Shown in pieces: positions 24,644-37,162 of a stretch of 64,000 bases of DNA. The position numbers were made by a program, and so were the translations under genes. The notes below the pieces were generated by a model. It ran no database searches. It was not told the origin of the DNA and saw nothing but the letters and a program-made list of their open reading frames with translations. Position 1 is the stretch's first letter. The number at the start of each line of letters is the position of its first letter. Source of the stretch: Oasisia sp. SBJ-2009 (Eukaryota; Annelida; Polychaeta; Sabellida; Siboglinidae); NCBI GenBank assembly GCA_964017155.1, contig OZ024856.1, positions 374,501 through 438,500 of the forward strand, read 5' to 3'.

Positions 24644-27600
24644 GGCATTTATGTACAAGTCGGGCCCACCTCAATGTTGGTATTATAACTGTATATTTGC
24701 CAACATTTGATACTTGGTTTTGTTAATTCTATCAATTATAATCATCTTGCGCATATTTATGTTTTATATACAGCGCGTCTTAGCAGACTTTTGAGGTCCA
24801 AAAGACAGCCCAGTCGGCATAAACAAACTGTTTATCGCTCATTTCATATGCTCAGCGCAGTAACATGCACCGCTGCGCTTGCGACTGGCACAAATCGCGC
24901 TGTCTTTTCGACCTCAAACGTTTGCCATGACGCGCTGTTTATAAAACATAAATACGCGCAAGATGATTATAATGGAATGAATTAATTTAATCAAGTATCA
25001 AATGTTGGCCAAAATATTGTTATAATAGCAACATTGAGGTGGGTCCGACTTGTACATAAGTGCCAAATAGTGAAATACTGAAAACAAATTGAGAGTATAC
25101 GTGCTTTTATGAGAGAGTGCGCGTGAAGGTACGCGCCCGCAAGTGTAGGCATTTATGTACAAGTCGGGCCCACCTCAATGTTGGTAGTATAACTGTATAT
25201 TTGCCAACATTTGATACTTGATTTTGTTAATTCAATCAATTATATTCATCTTGCGCATATTTATGTTTTATATACAGCGCGTCTTAGCAGACTTTTGAGG
25301 TCGAAAAGACAGCGTGGTCGGCATAAACAAACTGTTTGTCGCCCATTTCATATGCACTGCCCAGTAACATGCACCTCTGCGCTTGCGACTGGCACAAATC
25401 GCGCTGTCTTTTCGACCTCAAAAGTTTGCCAAGACGCGCTGTTTATAAAACATAAATACGCGCAAGATGATTATAATTGAATGAATTAATTTAATAAAGT
25501 ATCAAATGTTGGCAAAAATACAGATATAATAGCAACAATGAGGTGGGTCCGACTTGTACATAAATGCCTAAAAGTGAAATAGTGACCGCTGCGCTTGCGA
25601 CTGGCACAAATCGCGCTGTCTTTTCGACCTGAAAAGTTTGCCAAGACGCGCTGTTTATAAAACATAAATACGCGCAAGATGATTATAATTGAATGAATTA
25701 ATTTAATAAAGTATCAAATGTTGGCAAAAATACAGATATAATAGCAACAATGAGGTGGGTCCGACTTGTACATAAATGCCTAAAAGTGAAATAGTGACCG
25801 CTGCGCTTGCGACTGGCACAAATCGCGCTGTCTTTTCGACCTCAAAAATTTGCCAAGACGCGATGTTTATAAAACGTATATACGCGCAAGATGATTATAA
25901 TTGAATGAATTAATGTAATCAAGTATCAAATGTTGGCAAAAATACTGATATAATAGCAACATTGAGGTGGGTCCGACTTGTATATAAGTGCCAAATAGTG
26001 AAATACTGAAAACAATTGAGAGTATACGTGCTTTTATGAGAGAGTGCGCGTGAAGGTACGGGCCCGCAAGTGTTGGCACTTATGTACAAGTCGGGCCCAC
26101 CTCAATTTTGGTATAATAACTGTATCTTTGCCAACATTTGATACTTGGTTTTGTTAATTCAATCAATTATATTCATCTTGCGCATATTTATGTTTTATAT
26201 ACAGCGCGTCTTAGCAGACTTTTGAGGTCGAAAAGACAGCGCGGTCGGCATAAACAAACTGTTTATCGCTTATTTCATATGCTCAGCTCAGTAACATGCA
26301 CCGCTCCGCTTGCGACTGGCACAAATCGCGCTGTCTTTTCGACCTGAAAAGTTTGCCAAGACGCGCTGTTTACAAAACATAAATACCCGCAAGATGATTA
26401 TAATTGAATGAATTAATTTAATCAAGTATCAAATGTTGGCAAAAATACTGATATAATAGCAACATTGAGGTGGGTCCTACTTGTACATAAGTGCCAAATA
26501 GTGAAATACTGAAAACAAATTGAGAGTATACGTGCTTTTATGAGAGAGTGCGCGTGAAGGTACGCGCCCGCAAGTGTAGGCATTGATGTACAAGTCGGGC
26601 CCACCTCAATTTTGCTATTATAACTGTATCTTTGCCAACATTTGATACTTGATTTTGTTAATTCAATCAATTATAATCATCTTGCGCATATTAATGTTTT
26701 ATATACAGCGCATCTTAGCAGACTTTTGAGGTCGAAAAGACAGCGGGGTCGGCATAAAAAAACTGTTCATCGCTCATTTCATATGCACAGCGCAGTAACA
26801 TGCACCGCTGCGCTTGCGACTGGCACAAATCGCGCTGTCTTTTCGACCTCAAAAGTTTGCCAAGACGCGCTGTTTATAAAACATAAATACGCGCAAGATG
26901 ATTATAATTGAATGAATTAATTTAATCAAGTATCAAATGTTGGCAAAAAATAGTGATATAATAGCAACATTGAGGTGGGTCCGACTTGTACATAAATGCC
27001 AAATAGTGAAATAGTGACCGCTGCGCTTGCGACTGGCACAAATCGCGCTGTCTTTTCGACCTCAAAAGTTTGCCAAGACGCGCTGTTTATAAAACATAAA
27101 TACGCGCAAGATGATTATAATGGAATGAATTAATGTAATCAAGTATCAAATGTTGGCAAAAATACTGATATAATAGCAACATTGAGGTGGGTCCGACTTG
27201 TACATAAGTGCCAAATAGTGAAATAGTGACCGCTGCGCTTGCGACTGGCACAAATCGCGCTGTCTTTTCGACCTCAAAAGTTTGCCAAGACGCGCTGTTT
27301 ATAAAACATAAATACGCGCAAGATGATTATAATTGAATGAATTAATTTAATCAAGTATCAAATGTTGGCAAAAAATAGTGATATAATAGCAACATTGAGG
27401 TGGGTCCGATTTGTACATCAATGCCAAATAGTGAAATAGTGACCGCTGCGCTTGCGACTGGCACAAATCGCGCTGTCTTTTCGACCTCAAAAGTTTGCCA
27501 AGACGCGCTGTTTATAAAACATAAATACGCGCAAGATGATTATAATGGAATTAATTAATTTAATCAAGTATCAAATGTTGGCAAAAATATTGATATAATA

Positions 27601-27720
27601 GCAACATTGAGGTGGGTCCGACTTGTACATAAGTGCCAAATAGTGAAATACTGAAAACAAATTGAGAGTATACGTGCTTTTATGAGAGAGTGCGCGTGAA
27701 GGTACGCGCCCGCAAGTGTA
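24644..27720. repeat. a', b+SS, c', d'+SSS module (3077 bp)
   Basis: Anchors are a' 24707, b 25211, c' 26138, d' 26642. The b unit is followed by two S units; the first begins with a type b junction (GACCTGAAAAG near 25628), which places an exchange in the core at about 25590-25626. Confidence 0.88.
27001..27637 (-). repeat. Triplet of S units (third occurrence)
   Basis: It is offset 3077 bp from 23924-24560. It carries a private CCGATTTGTACATC near 27407. Confidence 0.87.
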
Positions 27721-30362
27721 GGCATTTATGTACAAGTCGGGCCCACCTCAATGTTGGTATTATAACTGTATATTTGCCAACATTTGATACTTGGTTTTGT
27801 TAATTCTATCAATTATAATCATCTTGCGCATATTTATGTTTTATATACAGCGCGTCTTAGCAGACTTTTGAGGTCCAAAAGACAGCCCAGTCGGCATAAA
27901 CAAACTGTTTATCGCTCATTTCATATGCTCAGCGCAGTAACATGCACCGCTGCGCTTGCGACTGGCACAAATCGCGCTGTCTTTTCGACCTCAAACGTTT
28001 GCCATGACGCGCTGTTTATAAAACATAAATACGCGCAAGATGATTATAATGGAATGAATTAATTTAATCAAGTATCAAATGTTGGCCAAAATATTGTTAT
28101 AATAGCAACATTGAGGTGGGTCCGACTTGTACATAAGTGCCAAATAGTGAAATACTGAAAACAAATTGAGAGTATACGTGCTTTTATGAGAGAGTGCGCG
28201 TGAAGGTACGCGCCCGCAAGTGTAGGCATTTATGTACAAGTCGGGCCCACCTCAATGTTGGTAGTATAACTGTATATTTGCCAACATTTGATACTTGATT
28301 TTGTTAATTCAATCAATTATATTCATCTTGCGCATATTTATGTTTTATATACAGCGCGTCTTAGCAGACTTTTGAGGTCGAAAAGACAGCGTGGTCGGCA
28401 TAAACAAACTGTTTGTCGCCCATTTCATATGCACTGCCCAGTAACATGCACCTCTGCGCTTGCGACTGGCACAAATCGCGCTGTCTTTTCGACCTCAAAA
28501 GTTTGCCAAGACGCGCTGTTTATAAAACATAAATACGCGCAAGATGATTATAATTGAATGAATTAATTTAATAAAGTATCAAATGTTGGCAAAAATACAG
28601 ATATAATAGCAACAATGAGGTGGGTCCGACTTGTACATAAATGCCTAAAAGTGAAATAGTGACCGCTGCGCTTGCGACTGGCACAAATCGCGCTGTCTTT
28701 TCGACCTCAAAAATTTGCCAAGACGCGATGTTTATAAAACATAAATACGCGCAAGATGATTATAATTGAATGAATTAATTTAATCAAGTATCAAATGTTG
28801 GCAAAAATACTGATATAATAGCAACATTGAGGTGGGTCCGACTTGTATATAAGTGCCAAATAGTGAAATACTGAAAACAATTGAGAATATACGTGCTTTT
28901 ATGAGAGAGTGCGCGTGAAGGTACGGGCCCGCAAGTGTTGGCACTAATGTACAAGTCGGGCCCACCTCAATTTTGGTATAATAACTGTATCTTTGCCAAC
29001 ATTTGATACTTGATTTTGTTAATTCAATCAATTATATTCATCTTGCGCATATTTATGTTTTATATACAGCGCGTCTTAGCAGACTTTTGAGGTCGAAAAG
29101 ACAGCGCGGTCGGCATAAACAAACTGTTTATCGCTTATTTCATATGCTCAGCTCAGTAACATGCACCGCTCCGCTTGCGACTGGCACAAATCGCGCTGTC
29201 TTTTCGACCTGAAAAGTTTGCCAAGACGCGCTGTTTACAAAACATAAATACCCGCAAGATGATTATAATTGAATGAATTAATTTAATCAAGTATCAAATG
29301 TTGGCAAAATACTGATATAATAGCAACATTGAGGTGGGTCCTACTTGTACATAAGTGCCAAATAGTGAAATACTGAAAACAAATTGAGAGTATACGTGCT
29401 TTTATGAGAGAGTGCGTGTGAAGGTACGCGCCCGCAAGTGTAGGCATTGATGTACAAGTCGGGCCCACCTCAATTTTGCTATTATAACTGTATCTTTGCC
29501 AACATTTGATACTTGATTTTGTTAATTCAATCAATTATAATCATCTTGCGCATATTATTGTTTTATATACAGCGCATCTTAGCAGACTTTTGAGGTCGAA
29601 AAGACAGCGGGGTCGGCATAAAAAAACTGTTTATCGCTCATTTCATATGCACAGCGCAGTAACATGCACCGCTGCGCTTGCGACTGGCACAAATCGCGCT
29701 ATCTTTTCGACCTCAAAAGTTTGCCAAGACGCGATGTTTATAAAACATAAATACGCGCAAGATGATTATAATTGAATGAATTATTTAATCAAGTATCAAA
29801 TGTTGGCAAAAATACTGATATAATAGCAACATTGAGATGGGTCCGACTTGTACATAAGTGCCAAATAGTGAAATAGTGACCGCTGCGCTTGCGACTGGCA
29901 CAAATCGCGCTGTCTTTTCGACCTCAAAAGTTTGCCAAGACGCGCTGTTTATAAAACATAAATACGCGCAAGATGATTATAATTGAATGAATTAATTTAA
30001 TCAAGTATCAAATGTTGGCAAAAAATAGTGATATAATAGCAACATTGAGGTGGGTCCGACTTGTACATAAATGCCAAATAGTGACCGCTGCGCTTGCGAC
30101 TGGCACAAATCGCGCTGTCTTTTCGACCTCAAAAGTTTGCCAAGACGCGCTGTTTATAAAACATAAATACGCGCAAGATGATTATAATGGAATGAATTAA
30201 TTTAATCAAGTATCAAATGTTGGCAAAAATATTGATATAATAGCAACATTGAGGTGGGTCCGACTTGTACATAAGTGCCAAATAGTGAAATACTGAAAAC
30301 AAATTGAGAGTATACGTGCTTTTATGAGAGAGTGCGCGTGAAGGTACGCGCCCGCAAGTGTA
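27721..30362. repeat. a', b+S, c'', d''+SS
   Basis: Anchors are a' 27784, b 28288, c'' 29003, d'' 29506. The a' part still matches the 3077-bp duplicate; after about 28.68 kb the sequence changes. d'' has ATTATTGTT near 29556, GAGTGCGTGTG near 29413 and a 4-bp deletion (GAATTATTTAATC) near 29777. Confidence 0.87.
30076..30083 (+). repeat. Single-copy AAATAGTG in the S spacer (also 31499, 33428, 39018, 43815)
   Basis: Most S spacers begin with two tandem copies, AAATAGTGAAATAGTG; at these five places there is one, giving the 920-921-bp intervals. Each is the last S of an SS pair following a d unit, so the contraction probably happened once and spread. Confidence 0.85.
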
Positions 30363-31785
30363 GGCATTTATGTACAAGTCGGGCCCACCTCAATGTTGGT
30401 ATTATAACTGTATATTTGCCAACATTTGATACTTGGTTTTGTTAATTCTATCAATTATAATCATCTTGCGCATATTTATGTTTTATATACAGCGCGTCTT
30501 AGCAGACTTTTGAGGTCCAAAAGACAGCGCGGTCGGCATAAACAAACTGTTTATCGCTTATTTCATATGCTCAGCTCAGTAACATGCACCGCTCCGCTTG
30601 CGACTGGCACAAATCGCGCTGTCTTTTCGACCTGAAAAGTTTGCCAAGACGCGCTGTTTACAAAACATAAATACCCGCAAGATGATTATAATTGAATGAA
30701 TTAATTTAATCAAGTATCAAATGTTGGCAAAATACTGATATAATAGCAACATTGAGGTGGGTCCTACTTGTACATAAGTGCCAAATAGTGAAATACTGAA
30801 AACAAATTGAGAGTATACGTGCTTTTATGAGAGAGTGCGTGTGAAGGTACGCGCCCGCAAGTGTAGGCATTGATGTACAAGTCGGGCCCACCTCAATTTT
30901 GCTATTATAACTGTATCTTTGCCAACATTTGATACTTGATTTTGTTAATTCAATCAATTATAATCATCTTGCGCATATTATTGTTTTATATACAGCGCAT
31001 CTTAGCAGACTTTTGAGGTCGAAAAGACAGCGGGGTCGGCATAAAAAAACTGTTTATCGCTCATTTCATATGCACAGCGCAGTAACATGCACCGCTGCGC
31101 TTGCGACTGGCACAAATCGCGCTATCTTTTCGACCTCAAAAGTTTGCCAAGACGCGATGTTTATAAAACATAAATACGCGCAAGATGATTATAATTGAAT
31201 GAATTATTTAATCAAGTATCAAATGTTGGCAAAAATACTGATATAATAGCAACATTGAGATGGGTCCGACTTGTACATAAGTGCCAAATAGTGAAATAGT
31301 GACCGCTGCGCTTGCGACTGGCACAAATCGCGCTGTCTTTTCGACCTCAAAAGTTTGCCAAGACGCGCTGTTTATAAAACATAAATACGCGCAAGATGAT
31401 TATAATTGAATGAATTAATTTAATCAAGTATCAAATGTTGGCAAAAAATAGTGATATAATAGCAACATTGAGGTGGGTCCGACTTGTACATAAATGCCAA
31501 ATAGTGACCGCTGCGCTTGCGACTGGCACAAATCGCGCTGTCTTTTCGACCTCAAAAGTTTGCCAAGACGCGCTGTTTATAAAACATAAATACGCGCAAG
31601 ATGATTATAATGGAATGAATTAATTTAATCAAGTATCAAATGTTGGCAAAAATATTGATATAATAGCAACATTGAGGTGGGTCCGACTTGTACATAAGTG
31701 CCAAATAGTGAAATACTGAAAACAAATTGAGAGTATACGTGCTTTTATGAGAGAGTGCGCGTGAAGGTACGCGCCCGCAAGTGTA
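30363..31785. repeat. Hybrid a/c' and d''+SS (1423-bp duplicate)
   Basis: Anchors are a/c' 30426 and d'' 30929. The hybrid has a type a left arm (GGTTTTG, GGTCC) and a type c' loop and right arm. The switch lies in the arm end and loop start at about 30515-30555. All d'' markers recur at +1423 bp. Confidence 0.88.
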
Positions 31786-33714
31786 GGCATTTATGTACAA
31801 GTCGGGCCCACCTCAATGTTGGTATTATAACTGTATATTTGCCAACATTTGATACTTGGTTTTGTTAATTCTATCAATTATAATCATCTTGCGCATATTT
31901 ATGTTTTATATACAGCGCGTCTTAGCAGACTTTTGAGGTCCAAAAGACAGCGCGGTCGGCATAAACAAACTGTTTATCGCTCATTTCATATGCTCAGCGC
32001 AGTAACATGCACCGCTGCGCTTGCGACTGGCACAAATCGCGCTGTCTTTTCGACCTCAAACGTTTGCCAAGACGCGCTGTTTATAAAACATAAATACGCG
32101 CAAGATGATTATAATGGAATGAATTAATTTAATCAAGTATCAAATGTTGGCCAAAATATTGATATAATAGCAACATTGAGGTGGGTCCGACTTGTACATA
32201 AGTGCCAAATAGTGAAATACTGAAAACAAATTGAGAGTATACGTGCTTTTATGAGAGAGTGCGCGTGAAGGTACGTGCCCGCAAGTGTAGGCACTTATGT
32301 ACAAGTCGGGCCCACCTCAATTTTGGTATACTAACTGTATCTTTGCCAACATTTGATACTTGATTTTGTTAATTCAATCAATTATATTCATCTTGCGCAT
32401 ATTTATGTTTTATATACAGCGCGTCTTAGCAGACTTTTGAGGTCGAAAAGACAGCGCGGTCGGCATAAACAAACTGTTTATCGCTTATTTCATATGCTCA
32501 GCTCAGTAACATGAACCGCTCCGCTTGCGACTGGCACAAATCGCGCTGTCTTTTCGACCTGAAAAGTTTGCCAAGACGCGCTGTTTACAAAACATAAATA
32601 CCCGCAAGATGATTATAATTGAATGAATTAATTTAATCAAGTATCAAATGTTGGCAAAAATACTGATATAATAGCAACATTGAGGTGGGTCCTACTTGTA
32701 CATAAGTGCCAAATAGTGAAATACTGAAAACAAATTGAGAGTATACGTGCTTTTATGAGAGAGTGCGCGTGAAGGTACGCGCCCGCAAGTGTAGGCATTG
32801 ATGTACAAGTCGGGCCCACCTCAATTTTGCTATTATAACTGTATCTTTGCCAACATTTGATACTTGATTTTGTTAATTCAATCAATTATAATCATCTTGC
32901 GCATATTAATGTTTTATATACAGCGCATCTTAGCAGACTTTTGAGGTCGAAAAGACAGCGGGGTCGGCATAAAAAAACTGTTTATCGCTCATTTCATATG
33001 CACAGCGCAGTAACATGCACCGCTGCGCTTGCGACTGGCACAAATCGCGCTATCTTTTCGACCTCAAAAGTTTGCCAAGACGCGATGTTTATAAAACATA
33101 AATACGCGCAAGATGATTATAATTGAATGAATTAATTTAATCAAGTATCAAATGTTGGCAAAAATACTGATATAATAGCAACATTGAGATGGGTCCGACT
33201 TGTACATAAGTGCCAAATAGTGAAATAGTGACCGCTGCGCTTGCGACTGGCACAAATCGCGCTGTCTTTTCGACCTCAAAAGTTTGCCAAGACGCGCTGT
33301 TTATAAAACATAAATACGCGCAAGATGATTATAATTGAATGAATTAATTTAATCAAGTATCAAATGTTGGCAAAAAATAGTGATATAATAGCAACATTGA
33401 GGTGGGTCCGACTTGTACATAAATGCCAAATAGTGACCGCTGCACTTGCGACTGGCACAAATCGCGCTGTCTTTTCGACCTCAAAAGTTTGCCAAGACGC
33501 GCTGTTTATAAAACATAAATACGCGCAAGATGATTATAATGGAATGAATTAATTTAATCAAGTATCAAATGTTGGCAAAAATATTGATATAATAGCAACA
33601 TTGAGGTGGGTCCGACTTGTACATAAGTGCCAAATAGTGAAATACTGAAAACAAATTGAGAGTATACGTGCTTTTATGAGAGAGTGCGCGTGAAGGTACG
33701 CGCCCGCAAGTGTA
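31786..33714. repeat. a, c', d+SS module (1929 bp)
   Basis: Anchors are a 31849, c' 32353, d 32857. The c' unit has a C-to-A change at 32514 that puts TGA into the frame open in other units. The b unit is absent here. Confidence 0.88.
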
Positions 33715-35438
33715 GGCATTTATGTACAAGTCGGGCCCACCTCAATATTGGTATTATAACTGTATATTTGCCAAAATTTGATACTTGGTTTTGTTAATTC
33801 TATCAATTATAATCATCTTGCGCATATTTATGTTTTATATACAGCGCGTCTTAGCAGACTTTTGAGGTCCAAAAGACAGCGCGGTCGGCATAAACAAACT
33901 GTTTATCGCTCATTTCATATGCTCAGCGCAGTAACATGCACCGCTGCGCTTGCGACTGGCACAAATCGCGCTGTCTTTTCGACCTCAAACTTTTGCCAAG
34001 ACGCGCTGTTTATAAAACATAAATACGCGCAAGATGATTATAATGGAATGAATTAATTTAATCAAGTATCAAATGTTGGCCAAAATATTGATATAATAGC
34101 AACATTGAGGTGGGTCCGACTTGTACATAAGTGCCAAATAGTGAAATACTGAAAACAAATTGAGAGTATACGTGCTTTTATGAGAGGGTGCGCGTGAAGG
34201 TACGCGCCCGCAAGTGTAGGCACTTATGTACAAGTCGGGCCCACCTCAATTTTGGTATAATAACTGTATCTTTGCCAACATTTGATACTTGATTTTGTTA
34301 ATTCAATCAATTATATTCATCTTGCGCATATTTATGTTTTATATACAGCGCGTCTTAGCAGACTTTTGAGGTCGAAAAGACAGCGCGGTCGGCATAAACA
34401 AACTGTTTATCGCTTATTTCATATGCTCAGCTCAGTAACATGCACCGCTCCGCTTGCGACTGGCACAAATCGCGCTGTCTTTTCGACCTGAAAAGTGTGC
34501 CAAGACGCGCTGTTTACAAAACATAAATACCCGCAAGATGATTATAATTGAATGAATTAATTTAATCAAGTATCAAATGTTGGCAAAAATACTGATATAA
34601 TAGCAACATTGAGGTGGGTCCTACTTGTACATAAGTGCCAAATAGTGAAATACTGAAAACAAATTGAGAGTATACGTGCTTTTATGAGAGAGTGCGCGTG
34701 AAGGTACGCGCCCGCAAGTGTAGGCATTGATGTACAAGTCGGGCCCACCTCAATTTTGCTATTATAACTGTATCTTTGCCAACATTTGATACTTGATTTT
34801 GTTAATTCAATCAATTATAATCATCTTGCGCATATTAATGTTTTATATACAGCGCATCTTAGCAGACTTTTGAGGTCGAAAAGACAGCGGGGTCGGCATA
34901 AAAAAACTGTTTATCGCTCATTTCATATGCACAGCGCAGTAACATGCACCGCTGCGCTTGCGACTGGCACAAATCGCGCTATCTTTTCGACCTCAAAAGT
35001 TTGCCAAGACGCGATGTTTATAAAACATAAATACGCGCAAGATGATTATAATTGAATGAATTAATTTAATCAAGTATCAAATGTTGGCAAAAATACTGAT
35101 ATAATAGCAACATTGAGATGGGTCCGACTTGTACATAAGTGCCAAATAGTGAAATAGTGACCGCTGCGCTTGCGACTGGCACAAATCGCGCTGTCTTTTC
35201 GACCTCAAAAGTTTGCCAAGACGCGCTGTTTATAAAACATAAATACGCGCAAGATGATTATAATGGAATGAATTAATTTAATCAAGTATCAAATGTTGGC
35301 AAAAATATTGATATAATAGCAACATTGAGGTGGGTCCGACTTGTACATAAGTGCCAAATAGTGAAATACTGAAAACAAATTGAGAGTATACGTGCTTTTA
35401 TGAGAGAGTGCGCGTGAAGGTACGCGCCCGCAAGTGTA
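33715..35438. repeat. a, c', d+S module (1724 bp, copy 1)
   Basis: Anchors are a 33778, c' 34282, d 34786. Markers are CCAAAATTTGATAC near 33772, CAAACTTTTGCC near 33988 and GAGAGGGTG near 34185. AAAGTGTGCC near 34495 is private. Confidence 0.88.
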
Positions 35439-37162
35439 GGCATTTATGTACAAGTCGGGCCCACCTCAATATTGGTATTATAACTGTATATTTGCCAAAA
35501 TTTGATACTTGGTTTTGTTAATTCTATCAATTATAATCATCTTGCGCATATTTATGTTTTATATACAGCGCGTCTTAGCAGACTTTTGAGGTCCAAAAGA
35601 CAGCGCGGTCGGCATAAACAAACTGTTTATCGCTCATTTCATATGCTCAGCGCAGTAACATGCACCGCTGCGCTTGCGACTGGCACAAATCGCGCTGTCT
35701 TTTCGACCTCAAACTTTTGCCAAGACGCGCTGTTTATAAAACATAAATACGCGCAAGATGATTATAATGGAATGAATTAATTTAATCAAGTATCAAATGT
35801 TGGCCAAAATATTGATATAATAGCAACATTGAGGTGGGTCCGACTTGTACATAAGTGCCAAATAGTGAAATACTGAAAACAAATTGAGAGTATACGTGCT
35901 TTTATGAGAGGGTGCGCGTGAAGGTACGCGCCCGCAAGTGTAGGCACTTATGTACAAGTCGGGCCCACCTCAATTTTGGTATAATAACTGTATCTTTGCC
36001 AACATTTGATACTTGATTTTGTTAATTCAATCAATTATATTCATCTTGCGCATATTTATGTTTTATATACAGCGCGTCTTAGCAGACTTTTGAGGTCGAA
36101 AAGACAGCGCGGTCGGCATAAACAAACTGTTTATCGCTTATTTCATATGCTCAGCTCAGTAACATGCACCGCTCCGCTTGCGACTGGCACAAATCGCGCT
36201 GTCTTTTCGACCTGAAAAGTTTGCCAAGACGCGCTGTTTACAAAACATAAATACCCGCAAGATGATTATAATTGAATGAATTAATTTAATCAAGTATCAA
36301 ATGTTGGCAAAAATACTGATATAATAGCAACATTGAGGTGGGTCCTACTTGTACATAAGTGCCAAATAGTGAAATACTGAAAACAAATTGAGAGTATACG
36401 TGCTTTTATGAGAGAGTGCGCGTGAAGGTACGCGCCCGCAAGTGTAGGCATTTATGTACAAGTCGGGCCCACCTCAATGTTGGTAGTATAACTGTATATT
36501 TGCCAACATTTGATACTTGATTTTGTTAATTCAATCAATTATAATCATCTTGCGCATATTAATGTTTTATATACAGCGCATCTTAGCAGACTTTTGAGGT
36601 CGAAAAGACAGCGGGGTCGGCATAAAAAAACTGTTTATCGCTCATTTCATATGCACAGCGCAGTAACATGCACCGCTGCGCTTGCGACTGGCACAAATCG
36701 CGCTATCTTTTCGACTTCAAAAGTTTGCCAAGACGCGATGTTTATAAAACATAAATACGCGCAAGATGATTATAATTGAATGAATTAATTTAATCAAGTA
36801 TCAAATGTTGGCAAAAATACTGATATAATAGCAACATTGAGGTGGGTCCGACTTGTACATAAGTGCCAAATAGTGAAATAGTGACCGCTGCGCTTGCGAC
36901 TGGCACAAATCGCGCTGTCTTTTCGACCTCAAAAGTTTGCCAAGACGCGCTGTTTATAAAACATAAATACGCGCAAGATGATTATAATGGAATGAATTAA
37001 TTTAATCAAGTATCAAATGTTGGCAAAAATATTGATATAATAGCAACATTGAGGTGGGTCCGACTTGTACATAAGTGCCAAATAGTGAAATACTGAAAAC
37101 AAATTGAGAGTATACGTGCTTTTATGAGAGAGTGCGCGTGAAGGTACGCGCCCGCAAGTGTA
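35439..37162. repeat. a, c', d+S module (1724 bp, copy 2)
   Basis: Anchors are a 35502, c' 36006, d 36510. It shares the CAAACTTTTGCC marker (near 35712) with copy 1. The outer spacer before d has changed to the TAGGCATTTATG, GGTAGTATAAC form, and TCGACTTCAAAA near 36715 is private. Confidence 0.88.

Larger units (their letters stand above)
13790..25407. repeat. 5809-bp tandem duplication (about 13790-19598 and 19599-25407)
   Basis: All anchors from 14097 to 19402 recur at +5809 bp, with shared rare markers such as CGTATATACG, CCCAGTCGG and TTGTTATAATAG. Differences seen are few: near 14395, 18354 and 18425. The ends are approximate because the junction lies inside the shared 37-bp core. Confidence 0.87.
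22529..28682. repeat. 3077-bp tandem duplication (about 22529-25605 and 25606-28682)
   Basis: Anchors 23061, 23565, 24707 and 25211 recur at +3077 bp. It overlaps the second half of the 5809-bp duplication, so it arose on top of it. The junction again falls in a core, here in the first S after b 25211. Confidence 0.85.
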
